This document shows, one piece after another, positions 7,921-17,060 of a stretch of DNA of 64,000 bases. The notes beneath the pieces are model-generated. The model searched no databases. It was not told where the DNA came from and was given only the letters and a program-made list of their open reading frames with translations. The stretch comes from Actinocrispum wychmicini (GTDB taxonomy: Bacteria; Actinomycetota; Actinomycetes; Mycobacteriales; Pseudonocardiaceae): the NCBI RefSeq assembly GCF_004345645.1, contig NZ_SLWS01000008.1, positions 248,001-312,000 of the forward strand, read 5' to 3'. Numbering within the stretch: the first letter of the stretch is position 1; each line of letters starts with the position of its first letter. The translations under genes and the position numbers were made by a program.

Positions 7921-8796
7921 GTGGATTCCCGAGCGAGTTTCACGGCTGAGACGGTCGCGTTGCAGCGCGCGTTCGAGTCCAAGCGACCGGTGCGCAGCCG
8001 GTTGTTCGCCGACCCGTACGCCGACGCGTTTCTGCGGCCGACACTTCGGACGTTGGCGGCCGCGAGCGGTGTGTTCGGGGTGCGGCGGCTGGCGTCTGGC
8101 CTGTACGACGCGGTCGCCGGGCCAGGCCCGCGGCCGTCGGCGATCGTCCGGACCAAGGTGATCGACGACGCCCTCACCGAGGCCGACGCCGAGCAGTGTG
8201 TGCTGCTGGGAGCTGGGTACGACACGCGCGCGCACCGCCTGCCCGCGTTGGCCTCGAAGCGGGTGTTCGAGGTCGACCATCCGCTGACGCAGGCCGCGAA
8301 ACGGCGGGTGATCTCGCAGCTGGACCTGAACACCGAGCACGTCACGTACGTGCCGGTCGACTTCGAACGCGACGACCTGGCCGAGCAACTGGCGGCGGCC
8401 GGCTTCGACCGGACGCGGGAGACGGTGTTCGTCTGGGAAGGCGTGACGAACTACCTCACCCAGGAAGCCATCGACGGCACCCTCGGGGTGATCCACGACC
8501 TGGGGCACGCCGGCGGGACGCTGATCGTGACCTATGTGGACGTTCGGGCGCTGGCCGAGCCGTCGCCGTTCCCGGAGGCGCGCCGGTGGGTGCGGGCGGT
8601 GGCCAGGGCCGGCGAGCCGTGGACGTTCGGCCTGCACCCGGACGAGGTCGGGGCGTTCCTCGCCGACCGCGGGTTCCGGCTGCGCACCGACGTGTCCACT
8701 TTGGACGCAGGGGAGCCGTGGTTCGCCGCGCAACACCGTAACGAGCATGGTTCGGCGCTCTATCGGGTCGCGGTCACCGAGATCACCCACAGCTAA
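7921..8796 (+). CDS. SAM-dependent methyltransferase (TIGR00027 / leucine carboxyl methyltransferase-like)
   Basis: 291 residues. The order of motifs (ADPYADAFL near residue 36, VRTKVIDDAL, CVLLGAGYDTRAHRLP near 95-110, FEVDHPLTQAAKR, VPVDFERDDL, FVWEGVTNYLT) is that of the mycobacterial/streptomycete O-methyltransferase family TIGR00027. The glycine-rich GAGYDTR motif binds S-adenosylmethionine. GTG 7921 follows a GAAG-type ribosome-binding site. Targets of the family are mostly unknown; small lipids or polyketides are suspected. Confidence 0.88.
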   Translation: MDSRASFTAETVALQRAFESKRPVRSRLFADPYADAFLRPTLRTLAAASGVFGVRRLASGLYDAVAGPGPRPSAIVRTKVIDDALTEADAEQCVLLGAGYDTRAHRLPALASKRVFEVDHPLTQAAKRRVISQLDLNTEHVTYVPVDFERDDLAEQLAAAGFDRTRETVFVWEGVTNYLTQEAIDGTLGVIHDLGHAGGTLIVTYVDVRALAEPSPFPEARRWVRAVARAGEPWTFGLHPDEVGAFLADRGFRLRTDVSTLDAGEPWFAAQHRNEHGSALYRVAVTEITHS

Positions 8797-8824
8797 GCCC
8801 TCGTTCGCCTGGTGGTCACCCGGG

Positions 8825-9352
8825 ATGGGCAGACTCACGGACATGCCGCAGGCGACACGTGCGCAGGACAGGGGAGAGCGGTTCGGGGCGGCGATGGCCG
8901 CGGTCGTCCGGCGGCTCCCGTTCGGACTGTCCAGGATCATCCCACCGAGCCTGCTCGGCTTCGCGGTCATCAACGGCTTCACCTTCGCGGTCGACCTGAC
9001 CCTGCTCACCGCGTTGCACTCGTGGCTGGACCTGTGGCTGCCCGCGGCGATCACCATCTCCTACGTGTGCGCGTTCGGCCTGAGCTACACGCTCAACCGC
9101 GCCTTCAACTTCCGTTCGCACGCCGCGGTCGGCCCGCAGGTCGCCGTGTACGTGGTCGTTGTCGTCGTCAACTACCTGGCGTGGATCCTGGGGGTGGCGA
9201 CCGGGCTGGCCGCGTTGGGCCTGGACTTCCGGCTGGCGCGGATCGCCGCGGGCGGGTGCGAGGCCGTGTACATGTACTGCATGATGCGCTGGGTGGTCTT
9301 CCGCGACTCACAACCGAATCACAACACCCCTGAGGTAGACACGGACCCCTGA
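8825..9352 (+). CDS. GtrA-family membrane protein
   Basis: About 175 residues with four hydrophobic segments (roughly 42-62, 72-95, 107-132, 140-155) in the GtrA arrangement; FGLSYTLNRAFNF and MMRWVVFRD are typical GtrA boundaries. Family members act in cell-surface polysaccharide synthesis, for example as flippase helpers of lipid-linked sugars. Start choice is uncertain between ATG 8825 and ATG 8843. No glycosyltransferase is adjacent, which is unusual for the family. Confidence 0.8.
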   Translation: MGRLTDMPQATRAQDRGERFGAAMAAVVRRLPFGLSRIIPPSLLGFAVINGFTFAVDLTLLTALHSWLDLWLPAAITISYVCAFGLSYTLNRAFNFRSHAAVGPQVAVYVVVVVVNYLAWILGVATGLAALGLDFRLARIAAGGCEAVYMYCMMRWVVFRDSQPNHNTPEVDTDP

Positions 9353-9375
9353 GAGGAGTCTCCAGGGAGGGGTGG

Positions 9376-10164
9376 ATGAGGAAAGCGATAGTGGGGCTGG
9401 CGATCACGCTGCTGGCCGCGATGCTGCCGGCGGTCGCGTCGGCCGGGCTGAGCTGCCGGCCGACCGTGGACATCGGCGACGTCGCCCAGGTCGAAGGCAG
9501 CGTGTTCCGGTTCCCGGTCACGTTCAGGATCCTGCCGGCGTGTCCGGCGCTGGAGCCCGGCTCGGTCGGCTTCCACACCGTGGACGGGTCGCCGGGCGAC
9601 CACGACCCGGCCAGGGCGGGGGTGGACTACGGCGCCAGGTCGGGCGTGCTCAAGTGGCCCGGACCAGCCACGCAGTACATCGAGGTGCCGACGTTCGGCA
9701 ACACCGTTCCGCAGCACACCCGGGTGTTCTGGGTCCAGCTGGACACCCCGAACAACGTGTCCGTCAGCCACGGCGAGGCGGCCGGCTGGATCCAGGACGA
9801 CGACGGCAGGCCGCCACCGCAGACCGACTGTCAGAAGGTGCCGTGCCAGGGCACCGTGCCGGCGAGCGGCATCTGCTGGATTCCGGACGACATCCGGGAG
9901 GTCCTGGCGGACTTCCACTTCTCGTACCAGGACGGGCCACCGCGCGAGGTGCACGTGCGGACCGACGAGTCGGGCGGCAACGAGGGCTGGGTGCCGATCA
10001 GGGACCAGGTGATCAAGGTCGACGGCGACCAGCTGCGCGCGACCGTCCGGATCCAGTTGACCGCGAACCGCCGGATGACCGTCCCGCTGCAGTTCTTCGG
10101 CCTGGCCAGAGGTGTCGACGCAGGGAACATGACCACCAAGCTGACGGTCATGACGACTCGATAG
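9376..10164 (+). CDS. Secreted protein with Calx-beta-like domain
   Basis: 262 residues. Signal peptide 1-23 (ending ASA). Residues about 30-140 read as a Calx-beta domain (VDIGDVAQVEGSVFRFPVTF; GVDYGARSG; ending GWIQDDDG), which often binds calcium in adhesion proteins. Residues 150-262 are a second beta-rich domain without a recognised family. Several cysteines (27, 56, 155, 160, 169) suggest disulfides. A strong GGGAGGGG ribosome-binding site precedes the ATG. Its last 17 bp overlap the convergent AfsR-type gene. Confidence 0.65.
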   Translation: MRKAIVGLAITLLAAMLPAVASAGLSCRPTVDIGDVAQVEGSVFRFPVTFRILPACPALEPGSVGFHTVDGSPGDHDPARAGVDYGARSGVLKWPGPATQYIEVPTFGNTVPQHTRVFWVQLDTPNNVSVSHGEAAGWIQDDDGRPPPQTDCQKVPCQGTVPASGICWIPDDIREVLADFHFSYQDGPPREVHVRTDESGGNEGWVPIRDQVIKVDGDQLRATVRIQLTANRRMTVPLQFFGLARGVDAGNMTTKLTVMTTR

Positions 10165-13108
10165 CCAGCGCCTCGGCCGTCGCGTTCTCCCGCCGGTACA
10201 GTTCTGCTGCCCTCGCCCGGTGGTGGGACGCGGCGGCCGCCTGGCCGGACCGATCCGCGAGGTCGGCCAGGTCACGTTCCAGATGAGCATGCTCGTACCC
10301 GTCGGGCACGTTCCGGCGAATCACCAACGCCGCCTCCAGATGTTCATGGGCGGCGCGCAGGTCGCCTCGGCCGAGGCAGGTGCGGCCGAGGCGATCGAGC
10401 GCCACGGACTCGATGTGCGGCGCCCGGTGTTCCTGGGCCAACGCCAGAGCGGCCTCGAACTGCTCGGACGCCGAAGGGAAGTCGCGCCGGCCCAGGTACA
10501 CCGTGCCGGTGTGCAGCAGGGCTTCCATCTCCAGCCAGACATAGCCGATCGAACGGACGAGCGTGAGAGCTTCCTGCAGCGTGGTCAACGCGAGGTCGTC
10601 GTCCCCGAGTTCCAGGTACGCCTCGCCGAGCGTGTCCAGCGTGCCCGCCTCGAACCTGGGGGTGTCCAGCTTGCGGAACCGGGCCAGCGCCTCGGACAGC
10701 GGTTCGAGGCTGTCCGCGGCCCGACCCATCTGGATCAGCGTGCTGCCCAGGTTGCGCTGGGACAGGGCGTGACCGAGATGGTTGTCCGTCGCCGCGCACC
10801 GCGCCACCGCCATCTGGTGTGCCTCAACGGCTTCGTCGAACCTGCGCATCTCGGCGTACGCGTTGGCGAGGTTGTTGTAGACGTGCCCCTCGCCGCCGAG
10901 GTCCCCGGCGGCGCGGACCGCGCGCAGGGCCAGGATGTTGGTGTCGACGGCGTCCTGCAGCCGTCGGGTCATGTAGTAGGCGACGCCGAGCGCGCGGAGC
11001 ATCTCGGCTTCGGCGAACGGGTCGGCCAGTTCGGCGGCGGCCGCGGCGCCCTGCCGGCACAGCTCGACCCGGTCCTGCCAGTGCCCGGTGGCGTCGTAGA
11101 AGCTGGTCAGCAGGTACGTGAAGTGCCAGGCGGCGGTGAGCCGGCCGCTTTCCCTGGCGAACCGGGCGGCGGGCACGAAGTTGTGCCGTTCCCCCTCGAG
11201 AAACGCCAGCGCCCCCGGCCGGTCCGGGACGAACGGCAGTTCGGGCGGGGAGTGGCGGAGGCTCGGCGTGACCAGGTCGCGGTTTGGGTCGATCGCCTTG
11301 TTCGCTTCGTTCGCGACCCGCAGGTACCAGTCGACGAGCCGGTGTCCCGCTTCGGCGATGGCCGCCTCCGCCTCGTCGGCCCGCGCGCACTGCCGCGCGA
11401 ACTCCCGGATGAGGTCGTGGAACCGGAACCGGTCGTCGCCGACGGCCGTGATGAGGTGCGCGGACTTCAGCTCCGCGGTGGCCCGCCGCCCCTCCACCGC
11501 GGCGACACCGCACATCGCGGCACCGAGGGATGACGTGAACGTCGTCGACGGCACCAGGCCCAGCAGCCGGAACATCCGGGTCTGCGCGAGTTCCAACGGC
11601 AGGTACGCGCTGGCCAGCACGGTCCGAACGGTCCGTGCGTCCCCGTCGACCCGCAGCGCGTCCAACCGGCCCGCCCCGGCGAGCTCGCCCGCCAGCTCGG
11701 CGATGGGTCGCGCGGGCTCGCCCGCGAGCCGGGCAGCCGCGATCCGCAACGCCAACGGCATCCCACCGCACAGCCGGGCCAGCCGGGCCGCGGGTCCACG
11801 TTCCCGCTCCACCCGCCGAGCCCCGAGGACACTGCTCAGCAATTCCACCGAAGCCTGATGCCGCAACGCGTCCAACGCGACCGTGTGCACGGCGTACCGG
11901 GCGCCGAGCGCGGCCAGCGCGCGCCTGCTCGTGATCACGAGCAGGGTGCGACCCGCTCCTGGCACCAACGGGAGCACGTGCTCAACGTCGCCCGCGTTGT
12001 CAACGACGACAACACATCGCTTGTTGTGCACCAGGGATCGGTACAGCGCGGCCCGTTCGTTCACCCCGCCGGGAATCCGCTCGTCCGGCATCCCCAGGCT
12101 GCGCAACAGATGCGCCAGCGCGTCGTCGGCGGACATCACCCGGCGCGGGTCGTGGCCGCGGACGTCGACGAACAGCTGTCCGTCCGGGAAACGTGGGGCC
12201 ACCCGATGTCCCCATTGGACTGCCAACGCGGTCTTCCCCATCCCGGCGGACCCGGAGATCACCACGACCGGCGGCTCGTCGTGGGCGAGCACGTCGTCCA
12301 GGGCGTCGAGCTCGTCCGCCCGGCCGGTGAAGTGCCCGACCCGGGCCGGCAGCTGGGCCGGTCCGGCCGGCCGTTGCGCCTCGAGGTCCGGGTCGCGGCG
12401 CAGGATCCGGCTGTGCAGCGCGAGCAGGTCCGGTCCGGGCTCGGCGCCCAGTTCGGCGGCCAGCCGCACCCGGACCATCTGGAACGCGGCCAGGGCGTCG
12501 GACTGCCGGCCGGCCCGGTACAGCGCGAGCATGTGCAGCCCGGCCAACACCTCGCGGGTGGGATGTTCGGCCAGCAGCCGGGCGATCTCGCCGACCGCGT
12601 CCTCGTGGTTGCCCAGCCGCAACTCGGCCGTCCATCGGTCCTCCATTGTGGACAGCCGGAGTTCCTGCAGCCGTTCGGCCTCGCGCAGCCCCCACCCCAT
12701 CAGGCTGGCGTCCGCGAACGCCTCACCCCGCCACAGGTCGAGCGTGCGCCGCAGCCCGGTGAGGTCCTTCGCCGTCCGGGCCTGCCGCTCGAACCGGACG
12801 GCGTCGACCATGGCCGGGTCCACGTCGAGCACGTAACCCGGGTTGACCGTCCGCAGCACCGGCCCGAATCCGGCCTTGTCCAACGCCTGCCGGATCCGGG
12901 CCACGTGGCTGTGCAGCGTCCGAACGGCGGTACGCGGCGGATCCTCACCCCAGACGACGTCGACGAGCTTGGCGACGGGCAGCACCTCACCGGCGTGCAG
13001 GGCGAGCATGCCCAGGACCGCCCGTTGCCGGGCGCCCTGGAGCGAAGCCGGTCCACCTGGGCCGATCGCCTGCACGCTGCCGAGAACCAACAACTCGCCC
13101 GCGCTCAT
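10148..13108 (-). CDS. AfsR/SARP-type transcriptional regulator (BTAD, NB-ARC, TPR)
   Basis: 986 residues. An OmpR-like winged helix plus bacterial transcriptional activation domain occupies residues 1-240 (LHSHVARIRQALDKAGF; RQSDALAAFQMVRVRLAAEL). A STAND/NB-ARC ATPase covers about 255-560, with the P-loop GSAGMGKT at 286-293 and a Walker-B-like VVVVDNAGD. TPR repeats follow (about 640-960). AfsR-like proteins activate antibiotic or developmental genes when the ATPase is released, often after Ser/Thr phosphorylation. No biosynthetic cluster is adjacent. Its 3' end overlaps the convergent Calx-beta gene. Confidence 0.92.
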   Translation of the reverse strand: MSAGELLVLGSVQAIGPGGPASLQGARQRAVLGMLALHAGEVLPVAKLVDVVWGEDPPRTAVRTLHSHVARIRQALDKAGFGPVLRTVNPGYVLDVDPAMVDAVRFERQARTAKDLTGLRRTLDLWRGEAFADASLMGWGLREAERLQELRLSTMEDRWTAELRLGNHEDAVGEIARLLAEHPTREVLAGLHMLALYRAGRQSDALAAFQMVRVRLAAELGAEPGPDLLALHSRILRRDPDLEAQRPAGPAQLPARVGHFTGRADELDALDDVLAHDEPPVVVISGSAGMGKTALAVQWGHRVAPRFPDGQLFVDVRGHDPRRVMSADDALAHLLRSLGMPDERIPGGVNERAALYRSLVHNKRCVVVVDNAGDVEHVLPLVPGAGRTLLVITSRRALAALGARYAVHTVALDALRHQASVELLSSVLGARRVERERGPAARLARLCGGMPLALRIAAARLAGEPARPIAELAGELAGAGRLDALRVDGDARTVRTVLASAYLPLELAQTRMFRLLGLVPSTTFTSSLGAAMCGVAAVEGRRATAELKSAHLITAVGDDRFRFHDLIREFARQCARADEAEAAIAEAGHRLVDWYLRVANEANKAIDPNRDLVTPSLRHSPPELPFVPDRPGALAFLEGERHNFVPAARFARESGRLTAAWHFTYLLTSFYDATGHWQDRVELCRQGAAAAAELADPFAEAEMLRALGVAYYMTRRLQDAVDTNILALRAVRAAGDLGGEGHVYNNLANAYAEMRRFDEAVEAHQMAVARCAATDNHLGHALSQRNLGSTLIQMGRAADSLEPLSEALARFRKLDTPRFEAGTLDTLGEAYLELGDDDLALTTLQEALTLVRSIGYVWLEMEALLHTGTVYLGRRDFPSASEQFEAALALAQEHRAPHIESVALDRLGRTCLGRGDLRAAHEHLEAALVIRRNVPDGYEHAHLERDLADLADRSGQAAAASHHRARAAELYRRENATAEALAIESS

Positions 13109-13159
13109 AGTGAACTGAGCGTAGTCACCTGGTCCGAAAACGGGTACGTCCGTGGGTCG

Positions 13160-13588
13160 CTACTGCAGGAGCAACGCGAAGATCCCGAAGACGCCGAGCA
13201 GCCAGTCCCGGGTGAAGTGCCAGAGCGTGCCCCGGCCGCCGGTGTCCTCGCGGACCACCCGCAGCGCGGTCACGAACTTGCCGACCGTGGCCTGGCACAG
13301 CCACTGCACGAAGATCCGGTCCACAATAGAGAAACCGGCGAACACGAGCACGCTCAGCAGGATGAGCGTGAACAAGTCCGGCGACGTGCGGTGCAGCACC
13401 TGGTAGGCGAGCAGGAACCCGAGGCCGCCGTGCACGATCAGGTCGATGGCGAACGCCAGTGTCGTCCGCAGCGACCGCTTCGACGGGTAGCGCTGCTCGA
13501 CCGTCCCCGCCGGCGCCCCTGCCCAAGCCGGTTGCCGCCACAGGTCACGGCGCCGCACGGTGATCAGTTCGACCGACTTCTTCCCCAT
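13160..13588 (-). CDS. RDD-family membrane protein
   Basis: 142 residues. The RDD domain starts near residue 36 (RSLRTTLAFAIDLIVHGGLGFL) and has three hydrophobic segments; the characteristic Asp lies in the first (FAIDLI) and QATVGKFVTALRV is the conserved loop before the last. Role unknown for most members; some act in Na+/H+ or solute transport. ATG 13588 puts the start 44 bp inside the preceding permease gene, suggesting translational coupling. Confidence 0.8.
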   Translation of the reverse strand: MGKKSVELITVRRRDLWRQPAWAGAPAGTVEQRYPSKRSLRTTLAFAIDLIVHGGLGFLLAYQVLHRTSPDLFTLILLSVLVFAGFSIVDRIFVQWLCQATVGKFVTALRVVREDTGGRGTLWHFTRDWLLGVFGIFALLLQ

Positions 13589-15020
13589 GGCCGAAGATCC
13601 TGCCCGATCCGGAACGCCGTTGTGCCGGGAAAGGGAAAGTCGACCCCGCGTACAGCACTCCGGCGAGCACGAACGTGAGGAAGACCCCGAGGTTGGACGC
13701 GGCGAAGCTGCCGTGCCTGGCGCTGTCCGGCAGCCAGTATCCGAGCAAGGAGTCGATGTTCGGGTCGCGGGACGTGACCAGGCCCCAACCGACCAGCGCG
13801 GCGACGACCAGCGAGAGCACCGCGGCCGGGCGCACCGCACGCGCACGCGGTGGGTACAGCTCGTCCTGGGCGTATCCGTCGCGGCGGTACAGGAGCATGT
13901 CGGTGATGAAGATCGCCGCCCAGGCCGCGCTCGGCACCGCGAACAGCGTCAGGAACGACATGAACGGGTCGAAGAACGTCGGCGCGACGAAGATCAGGTA
14001 TATCCCGCCGAGGACCATCAGGCCGCCGTCGATGCCGACCGCGATCTCGCGCCGCAACGGCACCCCGAGCGCGAGCAGGATCAGCCCGGACGAGTACAGG
14101 TTCATCACCGCGCCCGCGACACACGACAGGATCACGCTGATCGTGAACGGGACCAGGAACCACGTCGGCAGCAGCTCCGCCAAGGCGCCGAACGGGTCCT
14201 TCGCGACGCGCCCGGCCAGGTCCGGCGCGCCGGCGCTGAGCACCACTCCAGCAAGCATCAGCACCAACGGCGTGAGGACGCCCGCGAACGTCGTCCAGCC
14301 GACAACGCCTTTCCTGGACGACGTGACCGGCAGGTAGCGGCTGTAGTCGGCGCCGCTGTTCGCCCAACTCAGCCCGCCGCCCGCGGCCACCATGATGACG
14401 CCCGCGACAATCGGCACCGTGCCAGTGGGGGATTCGGTGTTGAAACCTTCGGCGGCGAAACGCAGGTGCGGAATGATGATGACGAAATAGATCGCGGCCA
14501 GGCCGGCGCCGGTGATGGCCAACCATTTCTGCACGCGCATGACGACGTCGTAGCCGTACACGCAGATCACGATGGTCGCCAGCGCGATCACCGCGAAGCT
14601 CACCGCGAGCGTGCCGTTCCCGGCCAGGCCGAGCCGGGCCAGCGCGGTTCGGGCGGCCAGCGCGCCGAGCGCGACGCTGATGATCTCCCAGCCGACCGTG
14701 GACAGGAAACTCAGTCCGGTCGGGATCTTGTTGCCGTGCAGGCCGAAGGTGGCGCGGCTCAACGTCATGGTCGGCGCGCCGCCCCGGACCCCGGCGAGCG
14801 CCGTCAAACCGACCAGGGGATAGGACACGACCAGCCCGACGACGATCGCGACGACCGCCTCCCACCAGCTCAGGCCGAGGGCGATCACGAAGATCCCGGA
14901 GGCGACCGGGAAGAGGCTCAGATTGGCGGCCGTCCACGGCCAGAACAGCGCCCGTGGCGTGCCGTGCCGTTCATCCTCGGCGACCCGGTCGATGCCTTTC
15001 CGTTCCCTCGTCAGGTCCAC
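13545..15020 (-). CDS. NCS1-family cytosine/purine/allantoin permease
   Basis: 491 residues with about 12 membrane segments. The amino-terminal pattern (FWPWTAANLSLFPVASG) and the helix-3 region (RATFGLHGNKIPTGLSFLSTVGWE) are typical of the NCS1 nucleobase:cation symporters. GTG 15020 follows a GGGAGAG ribosome-binding site. It lies downstream of a nucleoside hydrolase on the same strand (30-bp gap), which fits uptake of a nucleobase or nucleoside that is then cleaved. Exact substrate cannot be told. Confidence 0.88.
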   Translation of the reverse strand: MDLTRERKGIDRVAEDERHGTPRALFWPWTAANLSLFPVASGIFVIALGLSWWEAVVAIVVGLVVSYPLVGLTALAGVRGGAPTMTLSRATFGLHGNKIPTGLSFLSTVGWEIISVALGALAARTALARLGLAGNGTLAVSFAVIALATIVICVYGYDVVMRVQKWLAITGAGLAAIYFVIIIPHLRFAAEGFNTESPTGTVPIVAGVIMVAAGGGLSWANSGADYSRYLPVTSSRKGVVGWTTFAGVLTPLVLMLAGVVLSAGAPDLAGRVAKDPFGALAELLPTWFLVPFTISVILSCVAGAVMNLYSSGLILLALGVPLRREIAVGIDGGLMVLGGIYLIFVAPTFFDPFMSFLTLFAVPSAAWAAIFITDMLLYRRDGYAQDELYPPRARAVRPAAVLSLVVAALVGWGLVTSRDPNIDSLLGYWLPDSARHGSFAASNLGVFLTFVLAGVLYAGSTFPFPAQRRSGSGRIFGHGEEVGRTDHRAAP

Positions 15021-15050
15021 CGAGCTCTCCCGGTCGGTTCACCGTGATGT

Positions 15051-15962
15051 TCACCGCAAGGCGCGCCGCAGCTGGTCGAGCATGACGTCGACGTGCGCGG
15101 ACATCGCCACTCGCACAGGCCTTCGCTCGTTCTCACCGGCGCGGAAGCATAGCAGTGTGGCGCCGCGCGGATAGCCGACCAGTTCGACCCGCACCCGGTG
15201 GCGTTCGTAGCGGGCGAGTTCCGGGTTCACCGCGATCGCGGCGGCGAGCGGGTCGTACAGCAGGCACCCCCGGCTGGCCTTGCTGTAGAACCTGACGTAG
15301 TGCCCGATCCACTGGGCCGCTGAGCGCCCGACAGCGCCGCCGCCGATCTGGTCGAGCCACGCGCCGTCCGCCCACGCCTGGCCGGTGACGTCCAGCGGGA
15401 CCATCGTCATGGTGAACCCGGCGGCGAGGACCTTCTCCGCGGCCTCCGGGTCGTTGCGCGCGTTCGCCTCGGCGTGCGCGGTCACGTTCCCGGCCGCGTG
15501 CACAGCCCCGCCGCACCACACCACCTCCCGCAGCAGCAACGGCAGGTCCGGCTCAAGATCCAGGGCGAGCGCGAGGTTGGTGAGCGGCCCCAACGCGAGC
15601 AACGCCAGGTTGGACCGGTCCCGCGCGAGCCGCACGATCTGCTCGGCCGCGGACTCGGTTGTCGGCTTGCGGCTCGGTGACTCCCCGGCGTAGCCACCGA
15701 GCCCGTCCGAGCCGTGCACGTGCAGGGCCGTGAAGGTGCTTTCCTCCCCCGAATAGGGGACGTCCGCACCCATGGCGACCGGCACGTGCGGCAACCCCAG
15801 CACGTCCAGGACACGCAGGGCGTTGTCGGCCGCGAGCGCCGCGGGCACGTTCCCATGGACGCTGCCGACGGCCACGATCTCGGTGTCCGGCTGGGCCGCC
15901 AGCAGCATGAGCGCCAACGCGTCGTCGGCGCCTGGGTCGGTGTCCACGATCAGGGCGGCCAT
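15051..15962 (-). CDS. Inosine/uridine-preferring nucleoside hydrolase
   Basis: 303 residues. The calcium-binding cluster DTDPGADDA (residues 7-15) is diagnostic for the IUNH family, and LLALGPLTNLA and the C-terminal LLYDPLAAA are the other conserved segments. The enzyme hydrolyses N-ribosidic bonds of nucleosides to base plus ribose. An AAGGAG site lies 9 nt before the ATG. It is in an operon with the NCS1 permease and divergent from a ureohydrolase, consistent with a nucleoside or base catabolic locus. Confidence 0.92.
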   Translation of the reverse strand: MAALIVDTDPGADDALALMLLAAQPDTEIVAVGSVHGNVPAALAADNALRVLDVLGLPHVPVAMGADVPYSGEESTFTALHVHGSDGLGGYAGESPSRKPTTESAAEQIVRLARDRSNLALLALGPLTNLALALDLEPDLPLLLREVVWCGGAVHAAGNVTAHAEANARNDPEAAEKVLAAGFTMTMVPLDVTGQAWADGAWLDQIGGGAVGRSAAQWIGHYVRFYSKASRGCLLYDPLAAAIAVNPELARYERHRVRVELVGYPRGATLLCFRAGENERRPVRVAMSAHVDVMLDQLRRALR

Positions 15963-16058
15963 GGCCTCAGGCTCCTTGTTCGGGGCCGGCGGCGGAACTG
16001 TTTCCTGTATCGACTTAATCGGGCGACACCTTCAGTGCCGCGGCTAAGATCCGCGGAC

Positions 16059-17060
16059 ATGGCTCGCTACGGCCCCCAGTTCGGCCCGGACGTGACGTTC
16101 CTCGGCGTTCCGCGCTGTGACCTGACCGACCCGTCGACCTTCGCGGACGCCGACGTGGTGATCGTCGGCGCCCCGTTCGACGGCGGCACCACCCATCGGC
16201 CGGGCACGCGGTTCGGGCCGCAGGCCATCCGGACCACCGACTACCTGCCGCACGACAGTTCCCGGCCGAGCCTGGCGCTGCGCACCGACGGCCTGGTGGA
16301 CCTCAGGATCTACGACGCGGGCGACGTGGAGATGTTCGCCGGGGACGTGGTGACGTCCCTGGCCGGCCTGCGCACCGAGGTGGCGAAGGTGGCCGGCGCC
16401 GGGGCGATCCCGGTCATCCTCGGCGGCGACCACGCGGTGACGTACGCCGACGCGTCCGGCGTGGCGGACGTCCTCGGCCACGGCCGGGTGTCGATGGTCC
16501 ACTTCGACGCGCACGCGGACACGGGCGACATCGAGTTCGGGTCGTTGTGGGGGCACGGCGCGCCGATGCGCCGGCTGATCGAGTCCGGGGCGTTGCGCGG
16601 CGACCGGTTCCTGCAGATCGGGCTGCGCGGGTACTGGCCAGGGCCGGAGACCCTCGGCTGGATGGCGCAGCAGCGGATGCGGTCCTACGAGATGACCGAG
16701 ATCGTGGCCCGTGGCCTGCCGGAATGCCTGACCGAGGCGTTCGCCATCGCCACCGACGAGTGCGACGGCGTGTTCCTGTCCGTCGACATCGACGTCTGCG
16801 ACCCGGGCCACGCGCCCGGCACAGGCACCCCCGAGCCGGGCGGGCTCACCGCACGTGAACTGCTCGACTCGGTCCGGCGCATCTGCCTTGAACTGCCCGT
16901 CGTCGGCGTGGACGTCGTCGAGGTCAGCCCGCCGTACGACCACGCGGACATCACGGCCGCGCTGGCCAACCGGGTCGTCCTGGAGGCACTGTCCGCGATC
17001 GCGCGCCGCCGCCGCGGCGACGCCTGGGACCCACGGCAGCCCTTGCTGGACGGCCGTTAG
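16059..17060 (+). CDS. Agmatinase/arginase-family ureohydrolase
   Basis: 333 residues. All manganese-site motifs are present: ILGGDHAVT (about 126), VHFDAHADTGD (about 147), and FLSVDIDVCDPGHAPGTGTP (about 245) with the EPGG that follows. Family members hydrolyse guanidino compounds (agmatine, guanidinobutyrate, proclavaminate, guanidine) to urea plus amine. ATG 16059 sits just after two CCGCGG palindromes (16038-16043, 16051-16056). It is divergent from the nucleoside hydrolase and permease. Its stop overlaps the convergent DUF574 gene by four bases. The substrate within the family is unresolved. Confidence 0.88.
   Translation: MARYGPQFGPDVTFLGVPRCDLTDPSTFADADVVIVGAPFDGGTTHRPGTRFGPQAIRTTDYLPHDSSRPSLALRTDGLVDLRIYDAGDVEMFAGDVVTSLAGLRTEVAKVAGAGAIPVILGGDHAVTYADASGVADVLGHGRVSMVHFDAHADTGDIEFGSLWGHGAPMRRLIESGALRGDRFLQIGLRGYWPGPETLGWMAQQRMRSYEMTEIVARGLPECLTEAFAIATDECDGVFLSVDIDVCDPGHAPGTGTPEPGGLTARELLDSVRRICLELPVVGVDVVEVSPPYDHADITAALANRVVLEALSAIARRRRGDAWDPRQPLLDGR

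Noticed and set aside
11858..13678. Long open frame antisense to the AfsR-type gene
   Set aside because: It is a shadow of the regulator's codon bias; its peptide is Arg/Gln/Val-rich with no domain, and the opposite strand has clear BTAD and P-loop motifs.
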